Positions 39,595-48,001 of a stretch of 64,000 bases of DNA are shown piece after piece (the stretch's first letter is position 1; each line of letters begins with the position of its first letter). The stretch spans positions 151,403 through 215,402 of the forward strand of contig JAILWI010000002.1 of assembly GCA_025699005.1 (NCBI GenBank). The letters run 5' to 3'. The position numbers and the translations under genes are program-made. The stretch comes from Chloroflexota bacterium. GTDB lineage: Bacteria > Chloroflexota > Limnocylindria > QHBO01. Under the pieces are notes generated by a model. The model ran no database searches, had not been told where the DNA came from, and worked only from the letters and a program-made list of their open reading frames with translations.

Positions 39595-40014
39595 TCAGTC
39601 CCAGGACCAGGCGCTGCCGTCCCACCAGGCGTGAACGAGGTCGCCGGCCGTCCCCCGGGCGAAGATATCGAGGCGGTTGGGACCCCAGCTGCAGGCCGCG
39701 GGGTCCGAGGTCAGCTCACCGCCGAGCGACTCCCAGCTCGTCCACCCGCCGGGCTCGTACCAGCAATGCTGCAGCGAACCGTCGGCACCGCGCGCGAACA
39801 GGTCGATCCGATCGGCGCCCCAGCTGCACGCGGAGGGGTTGCCCACGAGCTCGCCGCCCAGCGACTCCCAGTCGTGCCAGCGTCGTCCGTCCCAGTAGCG
39901 GTTCCAGAGCTCTCCATCGCCGTGGATCGCGAAGACCTGCATCTCGTCCACGGCCCAGCTGGTGACGGCGGGTGCGGAGACGATCGCTCCGCCGAGGGAC
40001 TCCCACACCATCAT
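39595..40014 (-). CDS. Three-repeat PLL/DUF346-like lectin-type protein
   Basis: A 139-aa protein made of three tandem repeats of about 46 residues, each starting WESLGG and containing a Ser-Trp pair and a D-hydrophobic-FARG/FAIHG strand (VFAIHGDGELW, LFARGADGSLQ, IFARGTAGDLV). This matches blades of the PLL/fucose-lectin-like beta-propeller, which normally has six or seven blades, so either it oligomerises or it is a reduced form. There is no signal peptide. GGGAGG lies 4 nt before ATG 40014 and 7 nt before ATG 40011; either may be used. Confidence 0.7.
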   Translation of the reverse strand: MMVWESLGGAIVSAPAVTSWAVDEMQVFAIHGDGELWNRYWDGRRWHDWESLGGELVGNPSACSWGADRIDLFARGADGSLQHCWYEPGGWTSWESLGGELTSDPAACSWGPNRLDIFARGTAGDLVHAWWDGSAWSWD

Positions 40015-40074
40015 CGATCCTCCCAGTGGTGATGTGCGATGCATCTTCGCCTGCCAGGCAAGCGGGACGCCAGA

Positions 40075-41025
40075 TCAGCGCTCGATCGTGACGAGCGCCG
40101 CCACGCGGTCTCGCTCCGCGTCGCGGGCGAACAGGAACGTCGCGTCGACGAGCTCCGACCGCACGTGGAGGGCGGCGACCGTCTCGCTGGCCGTGTGGAC
40201 GGTGCCCGTGCGCCCCTGCGTCCAGCCGCCGCCGATGAGCACGGGCTTCGGCGCCGGACCGGAGCCGTCGCCGAGGGGTTGCGCGGTGAGCAGGTTCATT
40301 CGCCCGTCGCGCCGGACGAGGAGCAATGCCCCCGCGGGGTCGGCAAGGTGCGCCTCGTTCGGGCCGATGCGCCCGCCATAGGCGGTCGGGACGCGCTCGC
40401 CGGGTGCCAGGGGCCGGGCGAGGACGTCGACCGTGGCCGTGGGTCGGAAGATCGGGTAGCCAGCTCGCAGGCCGATCGCTAGCACCCCGGCGAGGAACAG
40501 CGGCGGAATCGCCAGGAACCACAGGACCGGCCGTGGGGGATGCGGCACCGCGTCCAGCACGACGAGACGGTCCGACACGATCGTCGGTGGCGTGCCGGCC
40601 ACGGTCGCCTCGATCGGCAGCTCCTCGGTGACGACGACCGAGGCGGGCTGGATCCGCCCGGTGAGCGTCGTGCGCTCCGTCGCCGTCGGTCGGGACGGGG
40701 CGCGGAGCACGACGGCCCGCAGCGGATTTGCGGCATCCACGAGCAGCGCATGCGCCCCGTCCTCGGAGGTTGGTGACTCGGTCAGCGGCACGAGCCGCCC
40801 GGTCAGGCGCACCCATCCGTCCGGGTGCGTCGTGGTCCGGTCGAGGATCTCCTGGATCGTGGCATCCTCGGGCTGCGCGTCGAGGAGCGGGAGCGCGATC
40901 GGGATGATGGCGACGAACACCAGCAGTGCGGCGACGATCGACACGACGAGCGGTCCGACGCGCGCGCCAAACGGGCGGCGGATCTGCCACGCGAGCCAGC
41001 CACAGATCGCAAGGAGGCGTCCCAT
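40075..41025 (-). CDS. Membrane protein with extracytoplasmic domain, unknown function
   Basis: A 316-aa protein with one membrane helix near residues 25-48, a soluble beta-rich segment (about 50-150) containing two OB-like DGWVRLTGRLVPL and TTLTGRIQPASVVV strands, a second helix near 168-190, and a soluble C-terminal part with LVRRDGRMNLLTAQPLGDG. This is reminiscent of E3-ligase-like membrane proteins but I cannot name the family. ATG 41025 is used; CATCAT ends 6 nt upstream. Divergent from tryptophanase, 83 bp apart. Confidence 0.65.
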   Translation of the reverse strand: MGRLLAICGWLAWQIRRPFGARVGPLVVSIVAALLVFVAIIPIALPLLDAQPEDATIQEILDRTTTHPDGWVRLTGRLVPLTESPTSEDGAHALLVDAANPLRAVVLRAPSRPTATERTTLTGRIQPASVVVTEELPIEATVAGTPPTIVSDRLVVLDAVPHPPRPVLWFLAIPPLFLAGVLAIGLRAGYPIFRPTATVDVLARPLAPGERVPTAYGGRIGPNEAHLADPAGALLLVRRDGRMNLLTAQPLGDGSGPAPKPVLIGGGWTQGRTGTVHTASETVAALHVRSELVDATFLFARDAERDRVAALVTIER

Positions 41026-41095
41026 CGGCGCATGATGCCGGTCAGCCGGTGACGACGCCACCCGGACGACCGTTCGAGACGGTTCGCCGACGGAC

Positions 41096-41101
41096 TACCA
41101 T
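41096..41101 (+). promoter_or_regulatory. -10 element TACCAT for leaderless tryptophanase mRNA
   Basis: TACCAT, 7 nt, then ATG 41109. No leader peptide (TnaC-like) or Shine-Dalgarno site is visible. Confidence 0.5.
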
Positions 41102-41108
41102 CGCGCCG

Positions 41109-42488
41109 ATGGACCGCTTCACGACGATCATCGAGCCGTTCCGCATCAAGAGCGTCGAGCCGATCCGGCTCACGACGGTCGAGGAGCGCGACGCGCACCT
41201 CCGTGATGCCGGCTACAACCTGTTCAACCTCCATGCCGCCGACGTGCTCATCGACCTGCTGACCGACTCGGGCACCGGCGCGATGAGCAGCGAGCAGTGG
41301 GCCGGCATCCAGCGCGGCGACGAGTCGTACGCCGGGTCGCCGTCGTGGTTCCGGTTCCTCGACGCGGTGACCGAGCTGTGGCCGTTCCGCCACGTCATCC
41401 CGACTCACCAGGGCCGGGCCGCCGAGAAGATCCTGTTCAGCGTCATCGGCGGCCCCGACAAGGTCATCCCGTCGAACACCCACTTCGACACGACGCGGGC
41501 GAACGTCGAGTTCACCGGCGCCGAGGCGATCGACCTCGTCATCGCCGAAGGTCGCGAGCCATCGACCATCCATCCGTTCAAGGGGAACATGGACACCGAC
41601 GCCCTGGACGCGCTGATCCGCGAGCGCGGCGTCGAGCACGTCCCGGTCGTCTTCGTCACCGTCACGAACAACTCCGGCGGGGGCCAGCCGGTGAGCCTCG
41701 CGAACCTGCGAGCCGTCCGCGAGGTGTGCGACCGATACGGCATCCCGCTGTTCCTCGACGCGTGCCGCTTCGCGGAGAACGCGTGGTTCATCCGGGAGCG
41801 GGAGGACGGGTACGCCGACACGCCGATCCCGGACATCGTGCGCGAGATGGCGAGCCTGGCCGATGGAATGACGATGTCCGGCAAGAAGGATGCGCTCGCC
41901 AACATCGGCGGCTGGCTGGCGATGAACTCGGACACGTGGGCGGAGCAGTGCCGCAACCTCCTGATCCTGACCGAGGGCTTCCCGACCTACGGCGGCCTCT
42001 CCGGGCGGGACCTGGAGGCCATGGCCGCCGGCCTGCGCGAGGTCGTCCAGGAGGACTACCTCCGCTACCGGATCCGGTCCACGGCCTACCTGGGCGAGGC
42101 CCTGCTCGAGGCGGGCGTTCCGTGCGTGCAGCCCATCGGCGGACACGCCGTGTACATCGACGCGCGCGCACTCCTGCCGCACATCCCGCCGCTCGAGTAC
42201 CCGGGCCAGTCGCTCGCTGCGGCGCTGTACCGCGAGGGCGGCATCCGCTCCGTGGAGATCGGAACGGTGATGTTCGGCCTCCACCCCGACGGGAGCGAGA
42301 CACCCGCGCCCATGGAGCTGGTGCGGCTCGCGATCCCGCGTCGCACGTACACCCAGTCGCACGTCGACTACTGCATCGAGGTGATCCGCTGGGTGGCCGA
42401 GCGCGCCTCCGAGCTGCGCGGGTACCGGATCGTCGAGCAGCCACCGGCGCTGCGCCACTTCACCGCACGCTTCGAGCCGATCCGCTGA
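41109..42488 (+). CDS. tnaA: Tryptophanase (beta-eliminating lyase; tyrosine phenol-lyase less likely)
   Basis: A 459-aa PLP enzyme of normal length. THQGRAAEKILFS (about residue 98), VTNNSGGGQPVS (about 185) and the PLP lysine in MSGKKDALANIGG (about 258) are intact. Tryptophanases have Ile in the VEIG segment where tyrosine phenol-lyases have Arg (MERG); this protein has SVEIG (near residue 380), favouring tryptophan to indole, pyruvate and ammonia. The SGKKD form is closer to TPL, so some doubt remains. It stands alone with no TnaB-like permease; the downstream MFS gene is not adjacent. Confidence 0.88.
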   Translation: MDRFTTIIEPFRIKSVEPIRLTTVEERDAHLRDAGYNLFNLHAADVLIDLLTDSGTGAMSSEQWAGIQRGDESYAGSPSWFRFLDAVTELWPFRHVIPTHQGRAAEKILFSVIGGPDKVIPSNTHFDTTRANVEFTGAEAIDLVIAEGREPSTIHPFKGNMDTDALDALIRERGVEHVPVVFVTVTNNSGGGQPVSLANLRAVREVCDRYGIPLFLDACRFAENAWFIREREDGYADTPIPDIVREMASLADGMTMSGKKDALANIGGWLAMNSDTWAEQCRNLLILTEGFPTYGGLSGRDLEAMAAGLREVVQEDYLRYRIRSTAYLGEALLEAGVPCVQPIGGHAVYIDARALLPHIPPLEYPGQSLAAALYREGGIRSVEIGTVMFGLHPDGSETPAPMELVRLAIPRRTYTQSHVDYCIEVIRWVAERASELRGYRIVEQPPALRHFTARFEPIR

Positions 42489-42504
42489 CTCCGGGTGCGC
42501 AGCC

Positions 42505-43500
42505 TCAGGTGACCTCGACCTCGATGACCCATTTCACCCAGTCGAGTCCGCGGCGGCGCGGCGCGACGAGCCGTACCGGCGCCCCGTTCCCGATTGGCAG
42601 CCTCCGTCCGCCCACGTGCGTGGCGAGGAGGGCATCGTCGAGATCGGCCGGCTCGAGCGGGACCATCCAGCCGGTCGCGGACCGCACGTTCACGAAGTGC
42701 GCGTCGGGGTCGGCGCCGGCAGCGGCCAGGACCGAGGCCAGCGGCGTACCACGCCACGAAGTCCGCATCACCCAGCCCGACGTGCAATCGAGGACGGCCG
42801 TCCGCTCCGTGCCGCCGAGCGCGTCGAGCGCCGCCAGGTCCAGAGTCATCGGGTCGGCGACGCGTCCGGTCACGCGGAGACGCCACGCATCGGCATCGAG
42901 GGTCGGCGCGCCTTCACCGTAGAACGTGGTGGGTGGCGGGATGCCGCCGTCCGGGAGCCACCGGGATCCGGTGAACCGCCGTGACCCGCCGCGCAGCCGA
43001 TCGCTGACGTTCGCCGCCGCCCAGGCCCCGGCTCCCAGCGCGGTGCCGGCGATCATGGCGAGGAAGGTCCGACGGCTCAGACCCGGTGCGCCAGCTCGGC
43101 GCGGTCGGAGGAGACGCCAGCGGCGCGGAACCAGGTGCACGAGGACGATCGGCACGACGGCCAGCCCGGCCCACACGTGGAGCGTGAGGATCGTCCACGG
43201 GCCGATCGACCAGATGCGGCCGCTCGCGACCCAGGCGAAGCCGCCCGCGAGCGCCGCCGCCACGGCCAGGGTGAGCAGTGCGCCGAGGACGAGCCGTGAC
43301 CACCGTCGGGTGCGCAACGCGGGACCGATGCTGCGGCGCAGCTTCTCGGCCGATGCCACGAGCAGCGTCCCGCCGAGGAGGCCGTGGAGCCAGAACAGGG
43401 GAGCAGTCGCCGGGACCCCCGAGCGCAATGTGAGCAGCCCGCTCGCGATCTGCGCGACGAGCAGGATCGCAAGCATCCGGTCGAGCGCGGCGCTGCTCAT
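42505..43500 (-). CDS. Molybdopterin-dependent oxidoreductase with N-terminal four-helix membrane domain
   Basis: A 331-aa fusion. Four hydrophobic helices (about 1-145, with WLHGLLGG and LHVWAGLAVVPIVLVHL) resemble a b561-like cytochrome. A sulfite-oxidase-fold molybdopterin domain follows (about 150-331), with the Mo-ligand Cys in LDCTSGW (near residue 245). The Arg-rich SRRTFLAMIAGTALGAG segment between them resembles a Tat-type or anchor helix. It may reduce or oxidise an oxyanion or sulfoxide at the outer face. ATG 43500 follows TACGGT by 7 nt. Confidence 0.85.
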   Translation of the reverse strand: MSSAALDRMLAILLVAQIASGLLTLRSGVPATAPLFWLHGLLGGTLLVASAEKLRRSIGPALRTRRWSRLVLGALLTLAVAAALAGGFAWVASGRIWSIGPWTILTLHVWAGLAVVPIVLVHLVPRRWRLLRPRRAGAPGLSRRTFLAMIAGTALGAGAWAAANVSDRLRGGSRRFTGSRWLPDGGIPPPTTFYGEGAPTLDADAWRLRVTGRVADPMTLDLAALDALGGTERTAVLDCTSGWVMRTSWRGTPLASVLAAAGADPDAHFVNVRSATGWMVPLEPADLDDALLATHVGGRRLPIGNGAPVRLVAPRRRGLDWVKWVIEVEVT

Positions 43501-43507
43501 GACCGTC

Positions 43508-43513
43508 ACCGTA
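43508..43513 (-). promoter_or_regulatory. -10 element TACGGT
   Basis: On the minus strand TACGGT is followed by 7 nt and ATG 43500. Confidence 0.4.
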
Positions 43514-43552
43514 CACCTCCCGCGGCGGTGATGCCGGGTGGCGGGCAAGGGT

Positions 43553-43558
43553 TAGGAT
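43553..43558 (+). promoter_or_regulatory. -10 element TAGGAT for leaderless MFS mRNA
   Basis: TAGGAT, 7 nt, then ATG 43566. The same hexamer serves the tRNA-Pro promoter. Confidence 0.55.
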
Positions 43559-43565
43559 GCTGCCA

Positions 43566-45140
43566 ATGAGCATCCGGTTCGGCACGCTCCTCGCTGTCAT
43601 CCTCGGGTCCGGGATCGTCTTCCTCGACGGCACGGTGGTGAACGTCGCCGTCGAGACCATCGGCAAGGAGCTGCCCGCCACGTTCGTCGGCCGGGTCGAG
43701 GGCCTGACCTACGTCAACAACGGCTATCTGGCCGTGCTCGCGGCGCTGCTCATCCTCGCCGGCGGCATCAGCGACTTCTACGGGCGGCGCCGGATGTTCC
43801 GGATCGGCCTGGCGGGCTTCGGCGTGGCATCGGTCGCCTGCGGCCTCGCGCCGAACATGGAGCTGCTCATCCTCGCTCGGCTGGTGCAGGGTGCTTTCGG
43901 AGCGCTTCTCGTCCCCGGGAGCCTGTCGATCATCACCGCGACGTTCGACGGTGAGGAGCGCGGGCGCGCCATCGGCCTGTGGGCGGCGGGCACCTCCGCG
44001 ACGATGATCCTGGGACCGTTCCTCGGTGGCTTCCTGGTCCAGTCGATCAGCTGGCGCGCGGCCTTCCTCATCAACGTGCCGCTCGTGCTCATCGCCCTCT
44101 ACGCCACCTCGGTGGTGCGAGAGAGTCGCGACGAGGAGGCCGAGGGGAAGTTCGACTGGCTCGGAGCCACCGTGATCGCGGTCGGCGTCGGCGGTCTCGC
44201 GTTCGGGGCCACGCGTGGTGCGGAACGCAACTGGGACGACGCGCTGGCGTTCGTCTCGCTCGGAATCGGCGCGGTGGCGACGGTCGCCTTCCCGTTCCTG
44301 ATGCGGATGCGCTCCAACCCGCTCGTGCCGATGAGCCTCTTCGAGTCGCGCAACTTCACGATCGTCAACGTCTCGACCTTCGTGATCTACGGCGCGCTGT
44401 ACGTCACGCTCGTCTTCCAGAGCCTCTATCTGCAGGGGACGTTGGGCTACTCGCCCGTCGCGGCCGGCGCCATCAGCCTGCCGGTCGGACTGCTGCTCAC
44501 CTTCCTCTCGACGCCGGCGGGACAGCTCGCGGCGCGCATCGGCCCGCGGCTGTTCCTGACGGTCGGCCCGATCATCATGGGGCTCGGCCTGCTCTGGCTG
44601 GCGCGCATTCCCTCCACCAGCGAGCCATGGGTCGCGGACCTCACCGCCCCCGCGACGCTCATCCCGCCGGTCGATGCCCTGACCGACGTCATCCTGGCGC
44701 TCGTGGTCTTCGGGCTCGGGATCGCCATCCTCGTGGCCCCGCTGACCACCGCGCTCATGGCCTCGGTGCCGGTTCGTCGTGCCGGCCTCGGCTCGGCGAT
44801 CAACAACGCGATCTCCCGGGTCGGCGCCCCGCTCATCGGCGCCGTCCTGTTCATCGCCATCACGGCGAGCTTCTATCCGTTCCTCGCGGAGCGAGTCCCG
44901 GACCTCACGGTCGAGCAGGCGCGGGCCGGCGAGATCCAGCCGCTCGCCAGCGTCCCTGACGGCACCGATCCGATGCTGGCCGCGGCGGCCGCCGAGGCCT
45001 CGACGGACGCCTTCCACCTGGCGATGATCGTCTCCGCACTGCTCCTCTTCGCGGGGGCGGGCATCAACGCGGTGGGGATCCGCAACCCGTCCCGGGCAGA
45101 CCTCGACGCCGCACCCGAAGCCAGTCCCGCGGCCGGCTGA
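43566..45140 (+). CDS. MFS drug:H+ antiporter, DHA2 (14-TMS) family
   Basis: A 524-aa transporter with about 14 hydrophobic helices. Motif A-like GGISDFYGRRRMFRIGL follows helix 2, motif C-like ILGPFLGGFLV lies in helix 5, and SGIVFLDGTVVNVAVETI in helix 1 is typical of QacA/EmrB-type exporters. It would export lipophilic compounds or antibiotics. The start at 43566 is set by the -10 hexamer 7 nt upstream; an in-frame start at 43557 is inside the promoter. No TetR/MarR regulator lies next to it. Confidence 0.9.
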   Translation: MSIRFGTLLAVILGSGIVFLDGTVVNVAVETIGKELPATFVGRVEGLTYVNNGYLAVLAALLILAGGISDFYGRRRMFRIGLAGFGVASVACGLAPNMELLILARLVQGAFGALLVPGSLSIITATFDGEERGRAIGLWAAGTSATMILGPFLGGFLVQSISWRAAFLINVPLVLIALYATSVVRESRDEEAEGKFDWLGATVIAVGVGGLAFGATRGAERNWDDALAFVSLGIGAVATVAFPFLMRMRSNPLVPMSLFESRNFTIVNVSTFVIYGALYVTLVFQSLYLQGTLGYSPVAAGAISLPVGLLLTFLSTPAGQLAARIGPRLFLTVGPIIMGLGLLWLARIPSTSEPWVADLTAPATLIPPVDALTDVILALVVFGLGIAILVAPLTTALMASVPVRRAGLGSAINNAISRVGAPLIGAVLFIAITASFYPFLAERVPDLTVEQARAGEIQPLASVPDGTDPMLAAAAAEASTDAFHLAMIVSALLLFAGAGINAVGIRNPSRADLDAAPEASPAAG

Positions 45141-45159
45141 TCCCCGACGTCCGCCTGGT

Positions 45160-46380
45160 TCAGAAGACCCTCGGGCACCACGGAGCGCGGTCGGTGGCGA
45201 AGAGGGCGTCGGCCCGCGCCACACCGCCGGGGGAGAGCTCGGTGACGCGCGCGGCCTCACTCAGCTGCCGGAACGTGAAGCCGCCGAGATACGCCGCAGC
45301 GACGTCGCTCACGTCGCAGGCGATGTCGGCGGCGGCATCGGTGGGCTCGACGATCGGGATGCCGGCCTCCACGCGGAGCGACCAGCGCCCCTCGTTCCAC
45401 GGGCAGAACGCATCCTGGACCTGGACTGTCAGCCCGCCGTCCGTGCGATAGCGGCGGCCCGCCAGCGCGGACGCGACGTCCACCACCCGGAGCCACAGGC
45501 CATCGGCCAGCGCGAGCCCCAGCCGTCGCGGCTCGAGCACGGCAAGCATGAGCGGCTCATCCGGTGGGAGGTTCCACGCCTCGATCCGTCCGATCAGGTC
45601 GACATCCAGCAGGTAGCGCCACAGATCGAGGTGCGCGACCGCGTTGGTGGCGAGCACCTCGTTGACGAGCAGGGTCGATTTCGGGCCGCTGTCGTCCCAT
45701 TCATCGCGGATGCGGTACCGCGCGTAGCCGTCGGCGACCCCGTCGACCTCGTGGACGACGTGGAACGCGGCACCGGCCCCGTGCCGCCAGTGCTCGGGGT
45801 CGTAGAAGACCTGGCTGTCCCAGAACGCGGGCGTGCGGCCGAAGAAGCCGGGCCGATCCGGGAGCAGCGCGTCATGGACGGCCGGGAACAGCCGCTTGGC
45901 CTCGTCGACGTCGACGAAGCGGATGCTTCCCGCCGGCAGATGCGGCCGCGCGAATGCCGCCCGGTCGCGCTGGATGCCGATGCGGGCACGCAGCGAGGCG
46001 AGGCCATAGCCGAACCGCTGGTAGATGCTCCCCTCGCTGGCCCACAGGATCGCCAGCGGCTCCCCGCGGTCGTGGACGTCGTCGAGCTGCATCCGCATCA
46101 TGCGGCGCAGGGCGCCCTTCCGGCGATGGGTGGGCTGGACGCCGACCATCGTGATCCCGGCGGCCGGCAGCACGCCGCCCGGGATCGTCAGGTCGAAGCT
46201 GAAGGCGCCGGCGGTGCCCACCAGGCGATCGCCGTCGAACGTCCCGAGGGTGCGGTCCAGCTCGAGCATCGCCTCCCAGGCGGCCGCGTCGTCATCCCGG
46301 ATGTGCTCGCCGAAGGCGGTCTCGGCGGCGGCGATGAAGTCGCGTGCGCTGCCGTCATAGGGTCGTACGTCGATATCCAC
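45160..46380 (-). CDS. Eis-like GNAT N-acetyltransferase
   Basis: A 406-aa protein with the three-part Eis layout: an N-terminal GNAT domain with the acetyl-CoA loop VQPTHRRKGALRRMM (about residues 80-94), a second GNAT-like domain, and a C-terminal SCP2-like domain (about 300-406). The C-terminal carboxylate used for catalysis in Eis is present as Phe406. Eis enzymes acetylate aminoglycosides and protein lysines. GTG 46380 follows CATAAT by 7 nt. Divergent from the rhomboid gene; their -10 elements are only 15 bp apart. Confidence 0.87.
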   Translation of the reverse strand: MDIDVRPYDGSARDFIAAAETAFGEHIRDDDAAAWEAMLELDRTLGTFDGDRLVGTAGAFSFDLTIPGGVLPAAGITMVGVQPTHRRKGALRRMMRMQLDDVHDRGEPLAILWASEGSIYQRFGYGLASLRARIGIQRDRAAFARPHLPAGSIRFVDVDEAKRLFPAVHDALLPDRPGFFGRTPAFWDSQVFYDPEHWRHGAGAAFHVVHEVDGVADGYARYRIRDEWDDSGPKSTLLVNEVLATNAVAHLDLWRYLLDVDLIGRIEAWNLPPDEPLMLAVLEPRRLGLALADGLWLRVVDVASALAGRRYRTDGGLTVQVQDAFCPWNEGRWSLRVEAGIPIVEPTDAAADIACDVSDVAAAYLGGFTFRQLSEAARVTELSPGGVARADALFATDRAPWCPRVF

Positions 46381-46387
46381 GCTGGCG

Positions 46388-46393
46388 ATTATG
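46388..46393 (-). promoter_or_regulatory. -10 element CATAAT for leaderless eis-like mRNA
   Basis: On the minus strand CATAAT is followed by 7 nt and GTG 46380. Confidence 0.45.
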
Positions 46394-46408
46394 GCCCGCG
46401 CCGTGCTC

Positions 46409-46414
46409 TATCAT
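46409..46414 (+). promoter_or_regulatory. -10 element TATCAT for leaderless rhomboid mRNA
   Basis: TATCAT, 7 nt, then ATG 46422. Confidence 0.55.
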
Positions 46415-46421
46415 CCCGCCG

Positions 46422-47183
46422 ATGTTCCCCATCGGCGACGAGAACGAGCGCGGACACGGCCCGGCCTTCATCAGCCTGGCCTTCATCGGCCTCAACGTCG
46501 CCGTGTTTCTCCTGCTCCAGGGCGCCGGCGGCCCGGGCGGGGAGGACTTCACGTACGGGTACAGTGCCGTCCCCTTCGAGATCACGAACGGCGTCGATCT
46601 CGTCGGAGCCGAGGAGATCACGATCGGCGGTGAGACCATCCCGATTCCGCAGGAGCCCGGCCCCAGCCCGATCTTCCTGACGCTCCTCACCAGCATGTTC
46701 ATGCACGGTGGCTGGCTCCACATCGCGGGCAACCTGCTGTTCCTGTGGATCTTCGGCGACAACGTCGAGCACCGGATCGGGCACATCCCGTACCTCGGCT
46801 TCTACCTCGTCGCGGGCGTCGTCGCCAGCCTGGCGCAGATCCTCGTGGACCCCGGATCGATCATCCCGACGCTCGGCGCCTCCGGTGCCATCTCCGGCGT
46901 CCTCGGGGCGTACCTCGTGATGTTCCCGACCAACCGTATCACCGTCCTGTTCCTCCGCTTCCCGATGCGGGTGCCGGCGCTCGTGGCCATCGGGCTGTGG
47001 GCCGTCTTCCAGGTCGTCAACGGCATCGGCGCCTTTGCCGTGACCGAGGAGACGGCGGGTGGCGTGGCGTACATGGCCCACATCGGCGGATTCGTGTTCG
47101 GGCTCGTCGCCGGGATGGTGTTCCGGACCGTCTTCCACGAGCCGCGTCGTCCACGGAACGCCCCGGTCGCGGCCTACCGATGA
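46422..47183 (+). CDS. Rhomboid-family intramembrane serine protease
   Basis: A 253-aa polytopic protein. Catalytic Ser is in GASGAISG (about residue 154), His in MAHIGGFVFG (about 219), and the HGGWLHIAGN motif of helix 2 is present near residue 91. It cleaves membrane-spanning substrates. A loop of about 45 residues after helix 1 is longer than in GlpG. The stop overlaps the next gene as ATGA. Promoter and start are coupled as described for the -10 at 46409. Confidence 0.93.
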   Translation: MFPIGDENERGHGPAFISLAFIGLNVAVFLLLQGAGGPGGEDFTYGYSAVPFEITNGVDLVGAEEITIGGETIPIPQEPGPSPIFLTLLTSMFMHGGWLHIAGNLLFLWIFGDNVEHRIGHIPYLGFYLVAGVVASLAQILVDPGSIIPTLGASGAISGVLGAYLVMFPTNRITVLFLRFPMRVPALVAIGLWAVFQVVNGIGAFAVTEETAGGVAYMAHIGGFVFGLVAGMVFRTVFHEPRRPRNAPVAAYR

Positions 47184-48001
47184 CCGCGCGCGACGAGGCC
47201 GCCGGGCTCTTCGGCCCGGGCTCCGTCTCGTGGCGCATCGACCGCGAGCTCGTGGTCCTGGCCGGCGGATCGTGCGCGCTGCTCATGCAGGCGGCGCATC
47301 CGGGGGTGGCGGCCGGCGTCGTCGAGCACTCGACCTACGCCAGCGACCCGCTCGGCCGCCTGGTGCGGACGCTGGAGAGCAGCTTCGACGTCGTGTTCGG
47401 CAGCCGATCGACCGCCGACGCCGCGATCCGTCGCGTGAACGCGATCCATCGACGGGTGCGTGGCAGCCGGCCCGACGGCACTCCCTACTCGGCCACCGAT
47501 CCGCTCGCCCTCCTGTGGGTCCACGCGACGCTCGTCGACACCGCGCTTCGCGTCTACGGCCGGTTCGTCGCGCCACTCGATCCCGCCGAGGAGCAGGCCT
47601 ACCACGAGGAGAGCGGGCGCGTGGCGCTGCTGCTCGGTGTTCCGGGTGACCTCCTGCCGCCGACGATCGGGGAGCTCCGGGCGTGGATGTCGGCGCGCAT
47701 GGCCGACGGCACCATCCGCGTGACGCCCGAGGCGCGACGGATCGCGCGGTCGGTCCTCCGTCCGCTGCCGCTGGTGCCGGGGACGCTCCAGGACGTGGCG
47801 CACCTCGTGTCGCTGGCGACGCTGCCGTCAACCCTCCGCCGGCAGTACGGGATCACCTGGTCACCGGCACGCGAGCGCGGGATCGAGCGCATCGCGGCGA
47901 TGTCGCGTCGCACGCTGCCGCGGATCCCGGCGCGCCTGCGCCACGCTCCGAGGGCCCGGGCCGCCGACCGGCGGGTCCGTCAGGCGGGATCGGTCACGTA
48001 G
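47180..48001 (+). CDS. MpaB-like oxygenase family (DUF2236) protein
   Basis: A 273-aa protein. LVVLAGGSCALLMQAAHPGVAAGVVEHS (split), DPLGRLVRTLE and NAIHRRVRG with DPLALLWVHATLVDTAL are DUF2236 hallmarks. The His residues in AAHP, IHRR and WVHA are those expected to bind heme in relatives such as the latex-clearing protein and MpaB. The substrate is unknown. ATG 47180 overlaps the rhomboid stop by 4 nt. Its 3' end overlaps the convergent MOSC-GNAT gene by 22 bp. Confidence 0.87.
   Translation: MTARDEAAGLFGPGSVSWRIDRELVVLAGGSCALLMQAAHPGVAAGVVEHSTYASDPLGRLVRTLESSFDVVFGSRSTADAAIRRVNAIHRRVRGSRPDGTPYSATDPLALLWVHATLVDTALRVYGRFVAPLDPAEEQAYHEESGRVALLLGVPGDLLPPTIGELRAWMSARMADGTIRVTPEARRIARSVLRPLPLVPGTLQDVAHLVSLATLPSTLRRQYGITWSPARERGIERIAAMSRRTLPRIPARLRHAPRARAADRRVRQAGSVT

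Noticed and set aside
41109-42488. Tyrosine phenol-lyase
   Set aside because: SGKKD resembles TPL, but the substrate-binding segment reads SVEIG with Ile, as in tryptophanases, rather than MERG with Arg.
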